Source: Akkermansia muciniphila (GTDB taxonomy: Bacteria; Verrucomicrobiota; Verrucomicrobiia; Verrucomicrobiales; Akkermansiaceae). From it: a stretch of DNA of 64,000 nt. The notes beneath the pieces were generated by a model that was given only the letters and a program-made list of their open reading frames with translations, made no database searches and was not told the origin of the DNA. Location of the stretch: NCBI RefSeq assembly GCF_900184965.1, contig NZ_FXYA01000135.1, positions 17,363 through 81,362 on the forward strand, written 5' to 3'. Below are positions 45,522 to 55,354 of this stretch, in pieces (the stretch's first letter is position 1; each line of letters begins with the position of its first letter). A program made the position numbers and the translations under genes.

Positions 45522-46901
45522 TCAGCAATTCACCACGTTGACGGCCAAGCCGCCCTGGGCGGTCTCCTTGTATTTGGATTGCATGTCCCTTCCGGTATCC
45601 AGCATGGTGCGGATGACTTTGTCCAGCGGGACAAAATGGGCGCCCGTTCCGCCCAGGGCCATGCGGGCGGCGTTGATGGCCTTGATGGCGGCAATGGCGT
45701 TGCGTTCGATGCAGGGTATCTGGACGAGGCCCGCAATAGGATCGCAGGTGAGCCCCAGATTGTGTTCCATGCCTATTTCCGCGGCGTTTTCCACCTGGTG
45801 GGGAGTTCCCCCCAGGTACTCCGCAAGCGCGGCGGCAGCCATGGAACAGGCTACGCCCACTTCTCCCTGGCAGCCTACGTCCGCGCCGGAAATGGAGGCG
45901 TTTTTCTTGTACAGGATGGCGATCCCCCCGGCGGTGAGCAGGAAACGATGCACGGCATCCGGGTACGGTGAAACACAGAATTTGGTGGCGTAATTAAGAA
46001 CGGCCGGAACAATTCCCGCCGCTCCATTGGTCGGCGCGGTGACGATGCGGCCGCCAGCCGCGTTTTCCTCACTTACGGCAATGGCGTACAGATTGATCCA
46101 GTCCATAATGGAGAGAGGATCTTTCAAGGCCGATTCTCCGTGCACCAGAAGATTTTTGCGCAAAGTTTTGGCCCGGCGCGGAACCTGCAGAACGCCCGGC
46201 AGATTGCCGCGCGCGCTCATGCCGTTGGAGATGGACTGCTTCATCGTCGTCCAGATCAGATCCAGTTGTTCACGGACTTCCCGTTCCGGGAGCATGGCGC
46301 ATTCGTTCGCCATGACAATGGAGGAAAGAGGGCATCCGCGCTCATCAGCCATGTGCAGCAGTTCATCCGCGGATTCATAAGGAAAAGGAAAGGTTTCCCG
46401 TTCCTTTTCCTCCGGATGCAGAAGTTCCTGTTCGGAAGAGACGAACCCGCCCCCCGTGGAATAAAATACCGCATCTTCAACCGGTTCTCCGTCCCGGTTG
46501 ACGGCAGTGAACTGCATCCCGTTCGGATGCAGGCGCAGGGGCTGGTAGTGGGAAAGATCTAGGTCGCGGGAAGGAGAGAAACGGACGGTTTTTTCTTCCG
46601 TGACGGATAACGTTTCCTGCTGGTGCAGGCGGGCGATTTTACCGGGAATGCTGCGCGGCTCCACCGTATGGGGTTCCTCTCCCAGCAGCCCCAGCATGAT
46701 GGCCGTATCCGTGCCGTGCCCATGTCCGGTAGCAGCCAGGGAGCCGTAGCATTCGCAGCGGATGCCTGAGATTTCCGCCAAACGCGGGGAGTGGCGTATT
46801 TGTTCCAGAAAGCGGTGCGCCGCCCGCATGGGCCCTACGGTATGGGAGGATGAGGGACCTATGCCGATGCTGAAAAGCTCAAAAATGCTGTAATGGTGCA
46901 T
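45522..46901 (-). CDS. sdaA: L-serine ammonia-lyase (Fe-S dependent)
   Basis: Deaminates L-serine to pyruvate and ammonia. The 459-residue single-chain form fuses beta and alpha domains. It starts HHYSIFELFSIGIGPSSSHT (substrate-binding region), later shows GATGHGHGTD-like motifs (YGSLAATGHGHGTDTA), APTNGAAGIVPAVL, GCQGEVGVACSMAAAALAEY and TCDPIAGLVQIPCIERNAIA, with Cys residues for the 4Fe-4S cluster. I start at ATG 46901 because an upstream 34-codon extension is unlike the family. Release of ammonia fits the nitrogen genes nearby, and trxB lies 70 bp upstream. Confidence 0.94.
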   Translation of the reverse strand: MHHYSIFELFSIGIGPSSSHTVGPMRAAHRFLEQIRHSPRLAEISGIRCECYGSLAATGHGHGTDTAIMLGLLGEEPHTVEPRSIPGKIARLHQQETLSVTEEKTVRFSPSRDLDLSHYQPLRLHPNGMQFTAVNRDGEPVEDAVFYSTGGGFVSSEQELLHPEEKERETFPFPYESADELLHMADERGCPLSSIVMANECAMLPEREVREQLDLIWTTMKQSISNGMSARGNLPGVLQVPRRAKTLRKNLLVHGESALKDPLSIMDWINLYAIAVSEENAAGGRIVTAPTNGAAGIVPAVLNYATKFCVSPYPDAVHRFLLTAGGIAILYKKNASISGADVGCQGEVGVACSMAAAALAEYLGGTPHQVENAAEIGMEHNLGLTCDPIAGLVQIPCIERNAIAAIKAINAARMALGGTGAHFVPLDKVIRTMLDTGRDMQSKYKETAQGGLAVNVVNC

Positions 46902-46971
46902 GTCCGTTTTCCTGTAGCGGGGAAGGGCCGGAATTCCCAATGGGACTTCCGGCCCGTTCCGAAAGATGGGT

Positions 46972-47901
46972 TTACAGCCCCAGCAGGTAGCGTTCCGCTT
47001 CAATGGCGGCGCTGCAGCCCATCCCGGCGGAAGAAATGGCCTGGCGGTAATGAGGGTCCGCCACGTCTCCGGCAGCGAACAATCCCGGCGTCCTGGTCGC
47101 CATCAGCCCTGTTTCCCGGATGATGTAGCCGGCATCGTCCCGGTCCACCAGATCTCCCAGGAAAGAAGTGTTCGGCGTGTGCCCGATCGCCATGAAGACG
47201 CATTTGACGGGAAGCTCCGTTTCATCCCCTTCCACTACGTCCTTCAGCATGACGGCTTCCAGTTCTCCCTTGTCGTCCGTCTTATAGCTTACGATGGTGG
47301 AATTCCACATGGGGAAAATCTTTTCATTGGACAGCGTCCGTTCCGCCATGATTTTGGAAGCGCGGAGCGTGTCGCGGCGGTGGATCAGATACACCCGGGA
47401 GGCGAAGCGCGTCAGGAACATGGCTTCTTCACAGGCGCTGTCTCCTCCGCCAACCACGCACACAGGCACGTCACGGTAAAAGGCTCCGTCACAGGTCGCG
47501 CAGGCGGTGAGGCCGTGGCCTACCAGCCCTTCCTCTCCCGGGATGCCCAGATAGCGGGCGGACGCCCCCGTAGCTACAATGATGCTCCGGGTTTCGTAAT
47601 TCTGGCCGCTGGTCTTCACGGTGAACAGTCCGGTGGCTTCATCCCTGACGACGCTCTTGACGTCCTCATATGCAAACCGGGTGCCGAATTTTTCCGCCTG
47701 CTGCTGCATCAGGAACATCAGGTCCGGCCCCATCACGCCGTCCGGAAAGCCGGGGAAGTTTTCCACTTCCGTCGTGGTGGTCAGCTGGCCGCCGATTTGA
47801 GAACCCGTGATCAGAAGCGGAGAGAGGTTGGCGCGGGCGGTGTAAATGGCCGCCGTGTAGCCGGCGCAACCGGCGCCGATGATAATGACTTGTTCGCTCA
47901 T
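46972..47901 (-). CDS. trxB: Thioredoxin reductase
   Basis: A flavoprotein that transfers electrons from NADPH to thioredoxin. The 309 residues show the FAD motif GAGCAG (9-14), ENFPGFPDGV, the redox-active CATC (Cys134, Cys137), the NADPH motif VVGGGDSACEEA, and GLFAAGDVADPHYRQAISSA. I start at ATG 47901 (SEQVIIIGAG); an ATG/GTG-like start at 47925 would add eight residues. Confidence 0.95.
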   Translation of the reverse strand: MSEQVIIIGAGCAGYTAAIYTARANLSPLLITGSQIGGQLTTTTEVENFPGFPDGVMGPDLMFLMQQQAEKFGTRFAYEDVKSVVRDEATGLFTVKTSGQNYETRSIIVATGASARYLGIPGEEGLVGHGLTACATCDGAFYRDVPVCVVGGGDSACEEAMFLTRFASRVYLIHRRDTLRASKIMAERTLSNEKIFPMWNSTIVSYKTDDKGELEAVMLKDVVEGDETELPVKCVFMAIGHTPNTSFLGDLVDRDDAGYIIRETGLMATRTPGLFAAGDVADPHYRQAISSAGMGCSAAIEAERYLLGL

Positions 47902-48278
47902 AATAGTATGTATGTCCGTTGCCATGGTAAAGGGGGCGTGCCTGTTTTGCGAGTAGATTTTGCGCTATGCGGCGACAGTGCGGCGACCTGTAATCCGGCG
48001 GTTGCGGAAAAGAACCGTCTGCATGTATTCCGGGCGACGAATGCAATATTCTGGCCCTGTCTGCGGGAAGATTGCCCGGCCGCGTGCCTTTCAAGAACAA
48101 TCCGTCAAGAAGGACAGGGATTTCCTTGTCGCCGTATCCGGCGTGCGGGGATATTTTTCTTCCTTCTCCTGGGCTGGGAAACGCTGCATCAATTTGAGCC
48201 GGAACAGCTGGTTGTATGACTGGGGAAGGCTTTCCGGGGGGCTTGCCGAACGGAGACGGGTGTGGTTGGATATGGTTC
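47902..48278. other. Intergenic region between trxB and the GNAT gene
   Basis: About 377 bp separate the two divergent starts. Open frames here on either strand are low-quality and unlike any family; I see no RNA or repeat. It presumably carries the two promoters, but no strong match is visible. Confidence 0.4.
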
Positions 48279-48824
48279 ATGACGTCGGAATTGCTGACCA
48301 AGCGCCGTGTGACGGGTGTGGATGATCCGTTATTCCTGGATTCTCTGGATATTTACCGGACAAGTTTTCCTGTGCATGAACAGCGAAGGGTGCAGGATTT
48401 TCCGTTGGCGTTTCAAGATCCCGGTTTTTGTTATGAAGTATTTTTAAATGGGGAAGGCCGGGTGGTTGCGATGCTGGTGACGTGGCGTCGGGAACAATTC
48501 GTGTATCTGGAGTATTTTGCCGTGGCTGCCACCCTGCGCGGCCGGGGCGCTGGGCAAAGGATTCTGGAAGAATTGAGGGATGCGTTTCCGCGCAAAGTTA
48601 TTCTGGAAATTGATCCTCCGGAGGACGGGATTTCACGCCGGAGGCTGGGGTTTTATCAGAGGCACGGCTTTGTTCCCAATCCGCAGTTTGATTATGTCCA
48701 TCCTCCTTATACGGATGAGGGCGAATCTTTTCCGCTTCTGTTGATGACGCATGGAGATCTGCTGGATGAGGAGACATACCGGAGCTTTGTGGATTTCCAC
48801 CATCGTCACGTAGTGGCAAGGTGA
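48279..48824 (+). CDS. GNAT-family N-acetyltransferase
   Basis: A 181-residue acyltransferase. The acetyl-CoA motif A is seen as VAATLRGRGAGQRILEEL (R-G-R-G-A-G), preceded by the strand YLEYFAV and followed by RRRLGFYQRHGFVPN, the motif-B end typical of GNAT enzymes. The substrate is unknown. I start at ATG 48279 (MTSELLTKRR); the upstream frame lacks homology. Confidence 0.85.
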   Translation: MTSELLTKRRVTGVDDPLFLDSLDIYRTSFPVHEQRRVQDFPLAFQDPGFCYEVFLNGEGRVVAMLVTWRREQFVYLEYFAVAATLRGRGAGQRILEELRDAFPRKVILEIDPPEDGISRRRLGFYQRHGFVPNPQFDYVHPPYTDEGESFPLLLMTHGDLLDEETYRSFVDFHHRHVVAR

Positions 48825-48835
48825 ATGAATGACCG

Positions 48836-48865
48836 GGAAAAATCCGCGCCATGAGGGATTTTTCC
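48836..48865 (+). terminator. Hairpin after the GNAT gene
   Basis: The stem GGAAAAATCC ... GGATTTTTCC begins 12 bp after the stop. The T run lies inside the stem, so function as a terminator is likely but not classical; it may work in both directions. Confidence 0.5.
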
Positions 48866-49068
48866 TCCCCCTTGAGGCGAATTATTCTAGGGGGGCTTGC
48901 TGATATGAGCCGGTAGGGCATCAGGCGCATGCTGCGGTTTTGCCTGTTTAAGGAATGCCCCTGTTCCTTTCCGGAGTACGATGCGTGGCGGCGTTCCTTA
49001 TGCCCGGTAAACGCCCCTGGGCCCGTGTTTTCTGAAAACATGCGGCGGGTTGGGATACGCCGGAAGAA

Positions 49069-49905
49069 TCAGCTCCATGCCCGGTCCACGGTCTCCTGTT
49101 CTTCCGGGGCAAGGTATCTGGAGAGCCGTTCTTTCATGCGCTGCCGGTATTCGGGAATACTCCAGGAATGAAGCGGCTGAACGGCGGAGTTGGTGAATTG
49201 CCAGGAGGGGACGGGCACGACCACGTCCAGGACTTCTCCGGCTCTGGAGGGCATCCCGGCCAGTACCGCCGCGATGGTGGGGGAAAGCTCCGGATGTTCA
49301 TCCAGAAGATCCAGCAGCCAGCCGCAGCCCAGGTCCGTGGGAATGGCTTCCGTTCCGGCCAGCAGGTCCGTGAGGCGTTCGGGAGGAAGATTTTTGGAAA
49401 TGAAAGACAGATAAGGGGCAAACCGCATGTCACCCAGGCTCATCAGGGCGTCCAGCGCCGGAGCCATGGACGCCTGTCCGGGGCAGGGAGAAGCGCAGAT
49501 GACCTTCGCCAGTCCGGCAATTCCGGGAAACCGCTCCTCCGGCTGGGGCGCGGCCAGCGTATAAATAAGGAAAGCGGATTGCCTGCGGATATCCGGCGTC
49601 TCATCCGCCATGGCAAAAGGCAGCAGGGCCCTCCATCCGTCCCCTTTCCGCTGCCGGATAAAAGCTGCCAGTTGCAGAGCGCATTTGCGGCGGGCGTCCG
49701 GAGCGCAGCGGGATTGAAACATCTGGTAAATGGTGACGCCTTCTTCTTCTCTTCCCGTTTCATTGCAGGTGACCAGTCCATAGGCGATCATGGCCAGAGG
49801 CCATTGATCCGGACCGATTTCCCCCCTGCGGGAGGGATCCATGACAAGGGCGGCAAGCCGCTTGATTTCCGACAAAGAGCTGGTTTGATCCTGAAAAAGG
49901 CCCAT
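49069..49905 (-). CDS. Uncharacterised helical (HEAT-like) protein
   Basis: 278 residues without a signal peptide, membrane helix or catalytic motif. The sequence is mostly short amphipathic helices, for example IKRLAALVMDPSRRGEIGPD, RKCALQLAAFIRQRKGDGWR, IRRQSAFLIYTLAAPQ and APALDALMSLGDMRFAPYLS, suggestive of HEAT/armadillo-like repeats. A Trp-rich segment (VPSWQFTNSAVQPLHSW) is near the C-terminus. Cytoplasmic scaffold or immunity-type protein are guesses. Codon use matches its neighbours and it has its own upstream gap, so I treat it as real. Confidence 0.7.
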   Translation of the reverse strand: MGLFQDQTSSLSEIKRLAALVMDPSRRGEIGPDQWPLAMIAYGLVTCNETGREEEGVTIYQMFQSRCAPDARRKCALQLAAFIRQRKGDGWRALLPFAMADETPDIRRQSAFLIYTLAAPQPEERFPGIAGLAKVICASPCPGQASMAPALDALMSLGDMRFAPYLSFISKNLPPERLTDLLAGTEAIPTDLGCGWLLDLLDEHPELSPTIAAVLAGMPSRAGEVLDVVVPVPSWQFTNSAVQPLHSWSIPEYRQRMKERLSRYLAPEEQETVDRAWS

Positions 49906-50164
49906 GCCCGCATGATAGCCGGAGGCGGAAACCTGCCAAGGAAAAACCGTGGATTACTTACAGGCGCCCGGAGTTTTCCGGTACGGAGCCTTTTTCTTCT
50001 TCTGGAATATAAATTGGGCAGAGTACTCTGCTGCCTGCGATTCGATGCGCAATCGCCTCATTTTTATTTTCTGAAAAAATAATTGAATAAAAAATCAATG
50101 GAAATAGAAACCCAGCGCATGGAGGGGCGTCGCGAAGCCATGTCCGCCCGGTTGAATGGAGGCG

Positions 50165-50839
50165 TCAAGGGTGGATCAGGTTTTCCATATTGCTTTGAAC
50201 CAGGTCAACCAGGTTGTTGACGGTCATGCCCAGTTCCCGCGCCGCGCGGCGGTAAAGTTCCGGCAGGGTTTCCGGATGCCCGTCCGATTCCAGCGCCAGC
50301 CGATGGAGCGGTATGGAGGCAAGCAGACCCGGACGTTCCATTTCCCGCAGGCCTATGGAGAGAAGCCAGTTTCCCGAAGGAAGTTCCGAGCTAAGATGCA
50401 ATGCTCCCGTCCAGCCGTGCAGGATAATGTTCAAACGGGGATATTTTTTCAGCATTTCCGCCAGCGTGCCCCATGCGCGGCAGCAGTGCAGGGAAGCGGG
50501 CCGGTCCAGGAGCGCGGCCAGTTCCAGATGCCGTTCCAGCGCTTCCTTCTGGAGAGGCAGCCCCGGGATGCCGCGCCGGCATTTGTCCAGCCCCGTTTCC
50601 CCAACGCCCGCATGGGGGATTTTTTTCAGCAGGGATTCCAGTCCGGGCATTTCCTCCTTCCACTCATCCGGGTTCAGGAACCAGGGATGAATGCCGAAAA
50701 AGGGCGTAACATGTTCATCCCGTTCCGCCAGAAGGGCCACCTGTTTCCAGTCCTCCGGGGAGGTGCCGCAGATGAACCGAGGCGCCGTGCCGGAAGCGAG
50801 TGCGGAGGAATGAGTGTGGGCATCCGGCAGATTCATCAT
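50165..50839 (-). CDS. TatD-family metal-dependent hydrolase
   Basis: A compact (224-residue) member of the TatD DNase/amidohydrolase family. Metal ligands appear as DAHTHS, GIHPW, GVGETGLDKC, SLHCCRAWG and ALESDG, matching the TIM-barrel pattern, though the family usually runs to about 260 residues. It begins three bases after the antiporter stop and ends a four-gene operon. Confidence 0.88.
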   Translation of the reverse strand: MMNLPDAHTHSSALASGTAPRFICGTSPEDWKQVALLAERDEHVTPFFGIHPWFLNPDEWKEEMPGLESLLKKIPHAGVGETGLDKCRRGIPGLPLQKEALERHLELAALLDRPASLHCCRAWGTLAEMLKKYPRLNIILHGWTGALHLSSELPSGNWLLSIGLREMERPGLLASIPLHRLALESDGHPETLPELYRRAARELGMTVNNLVDLVQSNMENLIHP

Positions 50840-50842
50840 TGC

Positions 50843-52570
50843 TTAATGGGACAACGAAGGCGCGTCCGACGGTTCAATAATATCAAAACTCTGTTTCGCC
50901 AGGCGCACGGCGGCGGCGCCCGTTTCCATTTCATCATGGATGACGTTGACAATGCCCGCGTGATGCAGGGAAGCCACTTCCGAACGGAATTTGGCGCGGG
51001 CAATCACCGTGATGTCCCCATTGGCGCCTTTGATCTGCATGTAGGTGGACAGGGCCGGGGCAGGGTCCGGGAACGTGAAGGCGATCAGCCGCGCGGTACG
51101 GACGCCTGCCAGGTCCATGGTGATTTGGTGCTGAATGTCTCCCAGAAAGGCCAGATGGCCTTCATTAAGCAGGGATTTGACGGTGTCCGCATTCAGGTCG
51201 ATAATAATGCAGGGAATGCCGTATTGGGACAGGCTTTCATGAAGCCTCCTGCCTACGGGGCCGTAGCCGCAAATGATGGCGTGCTCCCTGATGCCTTCCA
51301 TGCGCGTGATCAGGGTTTCCACGTTGAGGCGTTCCCGTTTTGTTTTCAACCCGGGAATGCGCACCAGCAGCGGGGTGAGTTTCCGTGCCGCTTTCATCAG
51401 CAGCGGAGTCATGCCCATGGAGACGGCGGCAATGGCGTAAACGTTGGTGGTCACCAGAGCCGGGATGGGGGAGATCTCCTGCATGAAGGGGATGAGCACC
51501 AGGGAAAATTCCCCCACATTGGTGAGCGCGGTGGAGGCCATGATGCCCATGCGGCCGGGGATTTTCAGGAAACTTGCGGCTGTAAGGCAGGCTATGAATT
51601 TAATCGCGAGGACAAAGGCGGTGAAGGTCGCCACCTGTCCGATGTGTTGCCACAGTCCGTCAATGTCGATCAACAGCCCGGCGGACACGAAGAAAATGGT
51701 CAGGAACAGGTCCTTGAAGGGGAGCACTTCGCTGAGGACCCGGTGGCTGTAGTAGGACCCGCTGACGAAGAGGCCGGCGGTGAAAGCGCCCAGGGCGATG
51801 CTCAGGCCCAGCAGGCTGGCGAGCATGGCAATTCCCGAACAGATGGCGAACACCATCAGGGTGAAGAGTTCCCGGCTTTTGGTCCGGGCGACGGCCAGCA
51901 TGATGCGCGGAAGCAGGTAACGGCCGATCAGCCAGGCGGCCCCCAGGAAGACGAGCCCCCGCAGCACGGCCATGCCGATGTTGAGCGCTGTTTCCCAAGA
52001 GTCGGGCGTGACGGTAAAGATCTGCGGCATGATCGCCACCAGCATGATGGCGGCGATGTCCTGGAACAGGGCGATTCCCACCGCCATTTTTGCCCCGGAG
52101 GTTCCGCTCAGGCCGAATTCCTGGAAGGATTTCAGAGCCACCGCTGTGGAGGAAAGCCCCATAATGGCCCCGACCGTCAGGGAGTGGCTCATGTCCATGC
52201 CTGTGGCGTAATGGAGCCCCAGGCCGAAAGCGGCGGTGCAGATGAACATTTGAATACCGCCGCCGACTAGGGCGGTTTTACGCAGATGTTTGAGTTCGTC
52301 AACGGAGAATTCGAGCCCCAGCGTGAACATGAGCAGGATAATGCCTACCTCGGAAAGGGCCTGGATGCTGACGTCGGAATTGGGGATGTGGTCCAGAATG
52401 CCGCAGTTGGCCAGAATTACCCCGCAAATGAAGTATCCTGCCAGCAGGGACTGCCGGAAGTGGGCCAGAATGAGGGCAATCGCGATGATGCCCATGAAGA
52501 CGACAGTAAGCAGGGTAAAGAAGGGAGGCGCGTCATTAGGGCCTCCGGAAGCCAGCAGAGAGAAAACCAT
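50843..52570 (-). CDS. KefB-type monovalent cation:proton antiporter (CPA2) with RCK domain
   Basis: 575 residues: about 12 membrane helices, including LLMFTLGLEFSVDELKHL and ALFQDIAAIMLVAIMP, typical of CPA2 exchangers. A cytoplasmic TrkA-N/RCK domain follows, with the nucleotide motif CGYGPVGRRLHES (about 440) and LGDIQHQITMDLAGV. It probably exports potassium or sodium for protons, gated by a nucleotide. It lies 18 bp after the phosphoesterase gene. Confidence 0.92.
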   Translation of the reverse strand: MVFSLLASGGPNDAPPFFTLLTVVFMGIIAIALILAHFRQSLLAGYFICGVILANCGILDHIPNSDVSIQALSEVGIILLMFTLGLEFSVDELKHLRKTALVGGGIQMFICTAAFGLGLHYATGMDMSHSLTVGAIMGLSSTAVALKSFQEFGLSGTSGAKMAVGIALFQDIAAIMLVAIMPQIFTVTPDSWETALNIGMAVLRGLVFLGAAWLIGRYLLPRIMLAVARTKSRELFTLMVFAICSGIAMLASLLGLSIALGAFTAGLFVSGSYYSHRVLSEVLPFKDLFLTIFFVSAGLLIDIDGLWQHIGQVATFTAFVLAIKFIACLTAASFLKIPGRMGIMASTALTNVGEFSLVLIPFMQEISPIPALVTTNVYAIAAVSMGMTPLLMKAARKLTPLLVRIPGLKTKRERLNVETLITRMEGIREHAIICGYGPVGRRLHESLSQYGIPCIIIDLNADTVKSLLNEGHLAFLGDIQHQITMDLAGVRTARLIAFTFPDPAPALSTYMQIKGANGDITVIARAKFRSEVASLHHAGIVNVIHDEMETGAAAVRLAKQSFDIIEPSDAPSLSH

Positions 52571-52588
52571 GGCGGTCGGGTCGGGAAG

Positions 52589-53440
52589 TTAGGGAATGGT
52601 AATGAGGTTGATTTCCGGCGGGCAGTTGAAGCGGCCCGGCCCCAGGTAGCCTATGCCGCGGGTGACGAAGACCTGCTTGTCCTCATAGGAATGGAAACCG
52701 GAGTTCATGGTTTCCCCTTCCGACGCCAATAGCGGGGCGGAAAAGAATGGCAGTCTGATCTGGCCCCCATGCGTATGGCCGGAAAGCATCAGGTCCCAGC
52801 GGTAATTTCCCAGCAGTTCCCTTCCTCTGGGGTTGTGGCTCAGAACGATGGTTGGCATGGGGGAGTTTTCCTCCAATCCGCGCGGGGTCATGCACCGGTC
52901 CGGGAAAAAGTCCCCCTCCCGCAGGTCTCCCAGCCCCACCAGCTTGAATTCCACGTTTTTCAGTCTGGGAATGGAGACGAAAGCTGCGGAATTCCTGAGC
53001 AGGGTGAACCCGCCTTCCTTCAGGATTCGCTCCACGTTGTCCGCCAGGGCCATGTCGTGGTTGCCCAGGCATGCGTAGGCCGGAGCGACGGAGGAGAGGC
53101 GTTTCATCTGGGCGATGTAGTCGCCTGCATGGGTGACCCGCAGAAAATCCGTGTACAGATCTCCCAGAAACACGATCATGTCCGGTCTGGCCTGTTCCGC
53201 CATTGTTGCCGCCTGTTCCAGCAGGGGCAGGTTGGTGTGGATGTCTGACAGAACCAGGATACGCAGGCCGGAAAGGCCGGGCATACATCCGGCAGGGGCT
53301 GCGTTTTCATTGAATTCCAGATGGTTGGCCTCCCAGTGCATGTAGGAGGCCAGCAGGGAGCCCAGCAGAATGGCTGCCGCGGCCGCATACAGGCATTTAC
53401 GGAACAGGGAACGTTTTTTGGGGGCAGGGGTGGCGGTCAT
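52589..53440 (-). CDS. Membrane-anchored metallophosphoesterase
   Basis: A calcineurin-like phosphoesterase of the YkuE/YaeI type, 283 residues. One N-terminal membrane helix (CLYAAAAAILLGSLLASYM) is followed by all metal motifs: VLSDIHTN, FLGDLYTD, CLGNHDMA, VLSHNPRG and LSGHTHGGQIRLP. Relatives act on phospholipid-like or nucleotide-lipid substrates. I start at ATG 53440, overlapping the peptidase stop by 4 bp; the longer upstream frame lies within that gene. Confidence 0.9.
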   Translation of the reverse strand: MTATPAPKKRSLFRKCLYAAAAAILLGSLLASYMHWEANHLEFNENAAPAGCMPGLSGLRILVLSDIHTNLPLLEQAATMAEQARPDMIVFLGDLYTDFLRVTHAGDYIAQMKRLSSVAPAYACLGNHDMALADNVERILKEGGFTLLRNSAAFVSIPRLKNVEFKLVGLGDLREGDFFPDRCMTPRGLEENSPMPTIVLSHNPRGRELLGNYRWDLMLSGHTHGGQIRLPFFSAPLLASEGETMNSGFHSYEDKQVFVTRGIGYLGPGRFNCPPEINLITIP

Positions 53441-54546
53441 GATTGGGAAGGATTGAGAATGGTCAGTTCCGGCAGGGTGAACAATCCGTTGCGGCGCACC
53501 AGCTTCCCGTCCAGGTAAATATCTCCTCCCCCGGCAGCCTCCGTCTGGAGGCATACCATGTCCCAGTGAATGCGGGACTGGTTGCCGTTGTCCGCCACGT
53601 GGTAGGCCTGCCCCGGCGTCAAGTGGAAGGAGCCGGAGATTTTTTCATCAAACAGGATGTTGCGCATGGGGCGTGTGATAGCCGGATTGACGCCGAAGGC
53701 GAATTCCCCCAACCTGCGAGCGCCGGGATCCGTGTCAAGAATAGCGTTGAGTTCTCCTGTTTTTTCTCCCGCTTCCGCATGCACGATCAGTCCGTTTTTC
53801 AGCGTCAGGCGGATGTTGTCAAAGGGAATACCCTGGAACAGGCTAGGCGTATTGAAGGCTATATGGCCGTTGGCGCTGTCGATGACGGGGGCGGTAAACA
53901 CCTCTCCGTCCGGCAGGTTGCATTCCCCCGCGCACGGGATGGCCGGCAATCCCTTAATGGAAAAGGAAATATCCGTTCCCGGCCCGGTGATTTTCACGTA
54001 TTCAGCCTTTTCCATCATGGCGGCCAGCGTCCGCATGGCGGGACGCAGGGCGGCGTAATCCATCAGGCAGGTATGGAAATAGAAGTCTTCAAATTCTTCC
54101 GTGCTCATGGCAGCCTGCTGGGCCATGCCCCCGGACGGCCAGCGCAGCCCGCACCAGCGCGTATGGCGGATGCGCCGCTGGGAGACGGGATTCAGGGCTT
54201 TCATGGCGGCGGCCATGTCTTCCTGCGGAACGGAGGACAGTTCAAAGGCGTTTTCTCCGCCGCGGATTTCAATGTAGGCGTCCATGTCCTCCATTTCCGC
54301 CAGGCGGTGGCGGCCGATGATACCGTATTGTTCTTCTGTGGCTCCTGAGAGCATTTCCCTGTTCAGGCGGGACTGGTTCAGGCGCAGAAAGGGCATGGCT
54401 CCCGCCTTCCTCACCTCCCGGATGAGGGTTATTCCCATTTCTTCCGGAATATCCGTCAGTTCCAGCAGAACCCTGTCTCCGGGGCGCAAGGAGGTGGAAT
54501 ACCCTGCAAGCTGGACGGCCAGGGCCTGAAAACGGGGGTCTCTCAT
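53437..54546 (-). CDS. M29-family aminopeptidase
   Basis: A dimeric metal-dependent aminopeptidase (AmpS/PepS type), 369 residues from ATG 54546, which gives the family start MRDPRFQALAVQLAGYS; a TTG at 54582 would add 12 residues. Metal-binding features include GECNLPDGEVFTAPV, GEFAFGVNPAI, ILFDEKISGSFHL and NGNQSRIHWDMVC, close to the known ligand set. It is the first gene of the operon with the phosphoesterase, antiporter and TatD genes, and diverges from purN. Confidence 0.92.
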   Translation of the reverse strand: MRDPRFQALAVQLAGYSTSLRPGDRVLLELTDIPEEMGITLIREVRKAGAMPFLRLNQSRLNREMLSGATEEQYGIIGRHRLAEMEDMDAYIEIRGGENAFELSSVPQEDMAAAMKALNPVSQRRIRHTRWCGLRWPSGGMAQQAAMSTEEFEDFYFHTCLMDYAALRPAMRTLAAMMEKAEYVKITGPGTDISFSIKGLPAIPCAGECNLPDGEVFTAPVIDSANGHIAFNTPSLFQGIPFDNIRLTLKNGLIVHAEAGEKTGELNAILDTDPGARRLGEFAFGVNPAITRPMRNILFDEKISGSFHLTPGQAYHVADNGNQSRIHWDMVCLQTEAAGGGDIYLDGKLVRRNGLFTLPELTILNPSQS

Positions 54547-54627
54547 GTCTTTATTAGGCAAATACGGCAGCCTTTTTGTCAAGCCGGAGACTTGCCACGG
54601 GCAAAAAACTGTGGTTTCATCCCCCGG

Positions 54628-55215
54628 ATGTCCAGATTGCCCAAGTTAGGAATACTCGGTTCCGGTTCCGGTTCCAATTGCCAGTCCATTTATGATGCCA
54701 TCCAGTCCGGTTCCCTCCGGGCGGAAATCGCCGTGGTGATGTCTGACAATCCGGACGCCTTCATTCTGGAACGCGCCCGCTCCTGGGGCATCCCGGCGGA
54801 GGTGATCGATTGCGGAGGGTTTAAGACCAAATTCCCGGAGGAATCCCAGGCATCCGTTGCCGCGCGCCTGAAGGAATACGGCGTGGATTGCGTTTGCCTG
54901 GCCGGATTCATGCGCCTGGTGAAACATCCTCTGCTGAAGGAATTTCCTTCCCGTATCCTGAACATCCATCCTTCCCTTCTTCCTGCTTTTCCGGGGCTTC
55001 ATGCCTGGGAGCAGGCCGTGAACGCCGGGGTGGCGGAGAGCGGCTGCACCGTCCATTATGTGGATGACGGAATGGATACCGGTCCCATCCTGGGCCAGGC
55101 CCGCGTGCCCGTGCTGCCGGGGGATACGCCGGAAAGCCTTCACGCCCGCATTCAGGAGCAGGAGCACACCCTTTATCCCGCCATGATCGCCCGCGTTTTG
55201 AAGACGCTGGCATGA
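54628..55215 (+). CDS. purN: Phosphoribosylglycinamide formyltransferase
   Basis: PurN transfers the formyl group of 10-formyl-THF to GAR in purine synthesis. The 195 residues contain LGILGSGSGSNCQSI, LAGFMRLVKHPLL, and the catalytic NIHPSLLPAFPGLHAW (Asn, His) with VDDGMDTGPIL (Asp). I start at ATG 54628; an upstream ATG/GTG at 54592 would add 12 unconserved residues. Confidence 0.95.
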   Translation: MSRLPKLGILGSGSGSNCQSIYDAIQSGSLRAEIAVVMSDNPDAFILERARSWGIPAEVIDCGGFKTKFPEESQASVAARLKEYGVDCVCLAGFMRLVKHPLLKEFPSRILNIHPSLLPAFPGLHAWEQAVNAGVAESGCTVHYVDDGMDTGPILGQARVPVLPGDTPESLHARIQEQEHTLYPAMIARVLKTLA

Positions 55216-55354
55216 CCTGCCGCTCCTTTGATCCGGACAGCAATCCGGCTTTCTGCCGGGAGAGGATGACAGGATGACGGATTCTCTTGTCTTGTGCTGT
55301 GAACGGAATCCGTTAAAAAGGAGTCTTCTTTTTCAAAGAAAGGATAAAAATACC

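Noticed and set aside
47960..48325. 121-codon plus-strand frame upstream of the GNAT gene
   Set aside because: No domain or start signal; it overlaps the better-supported GNAT start in another frame.
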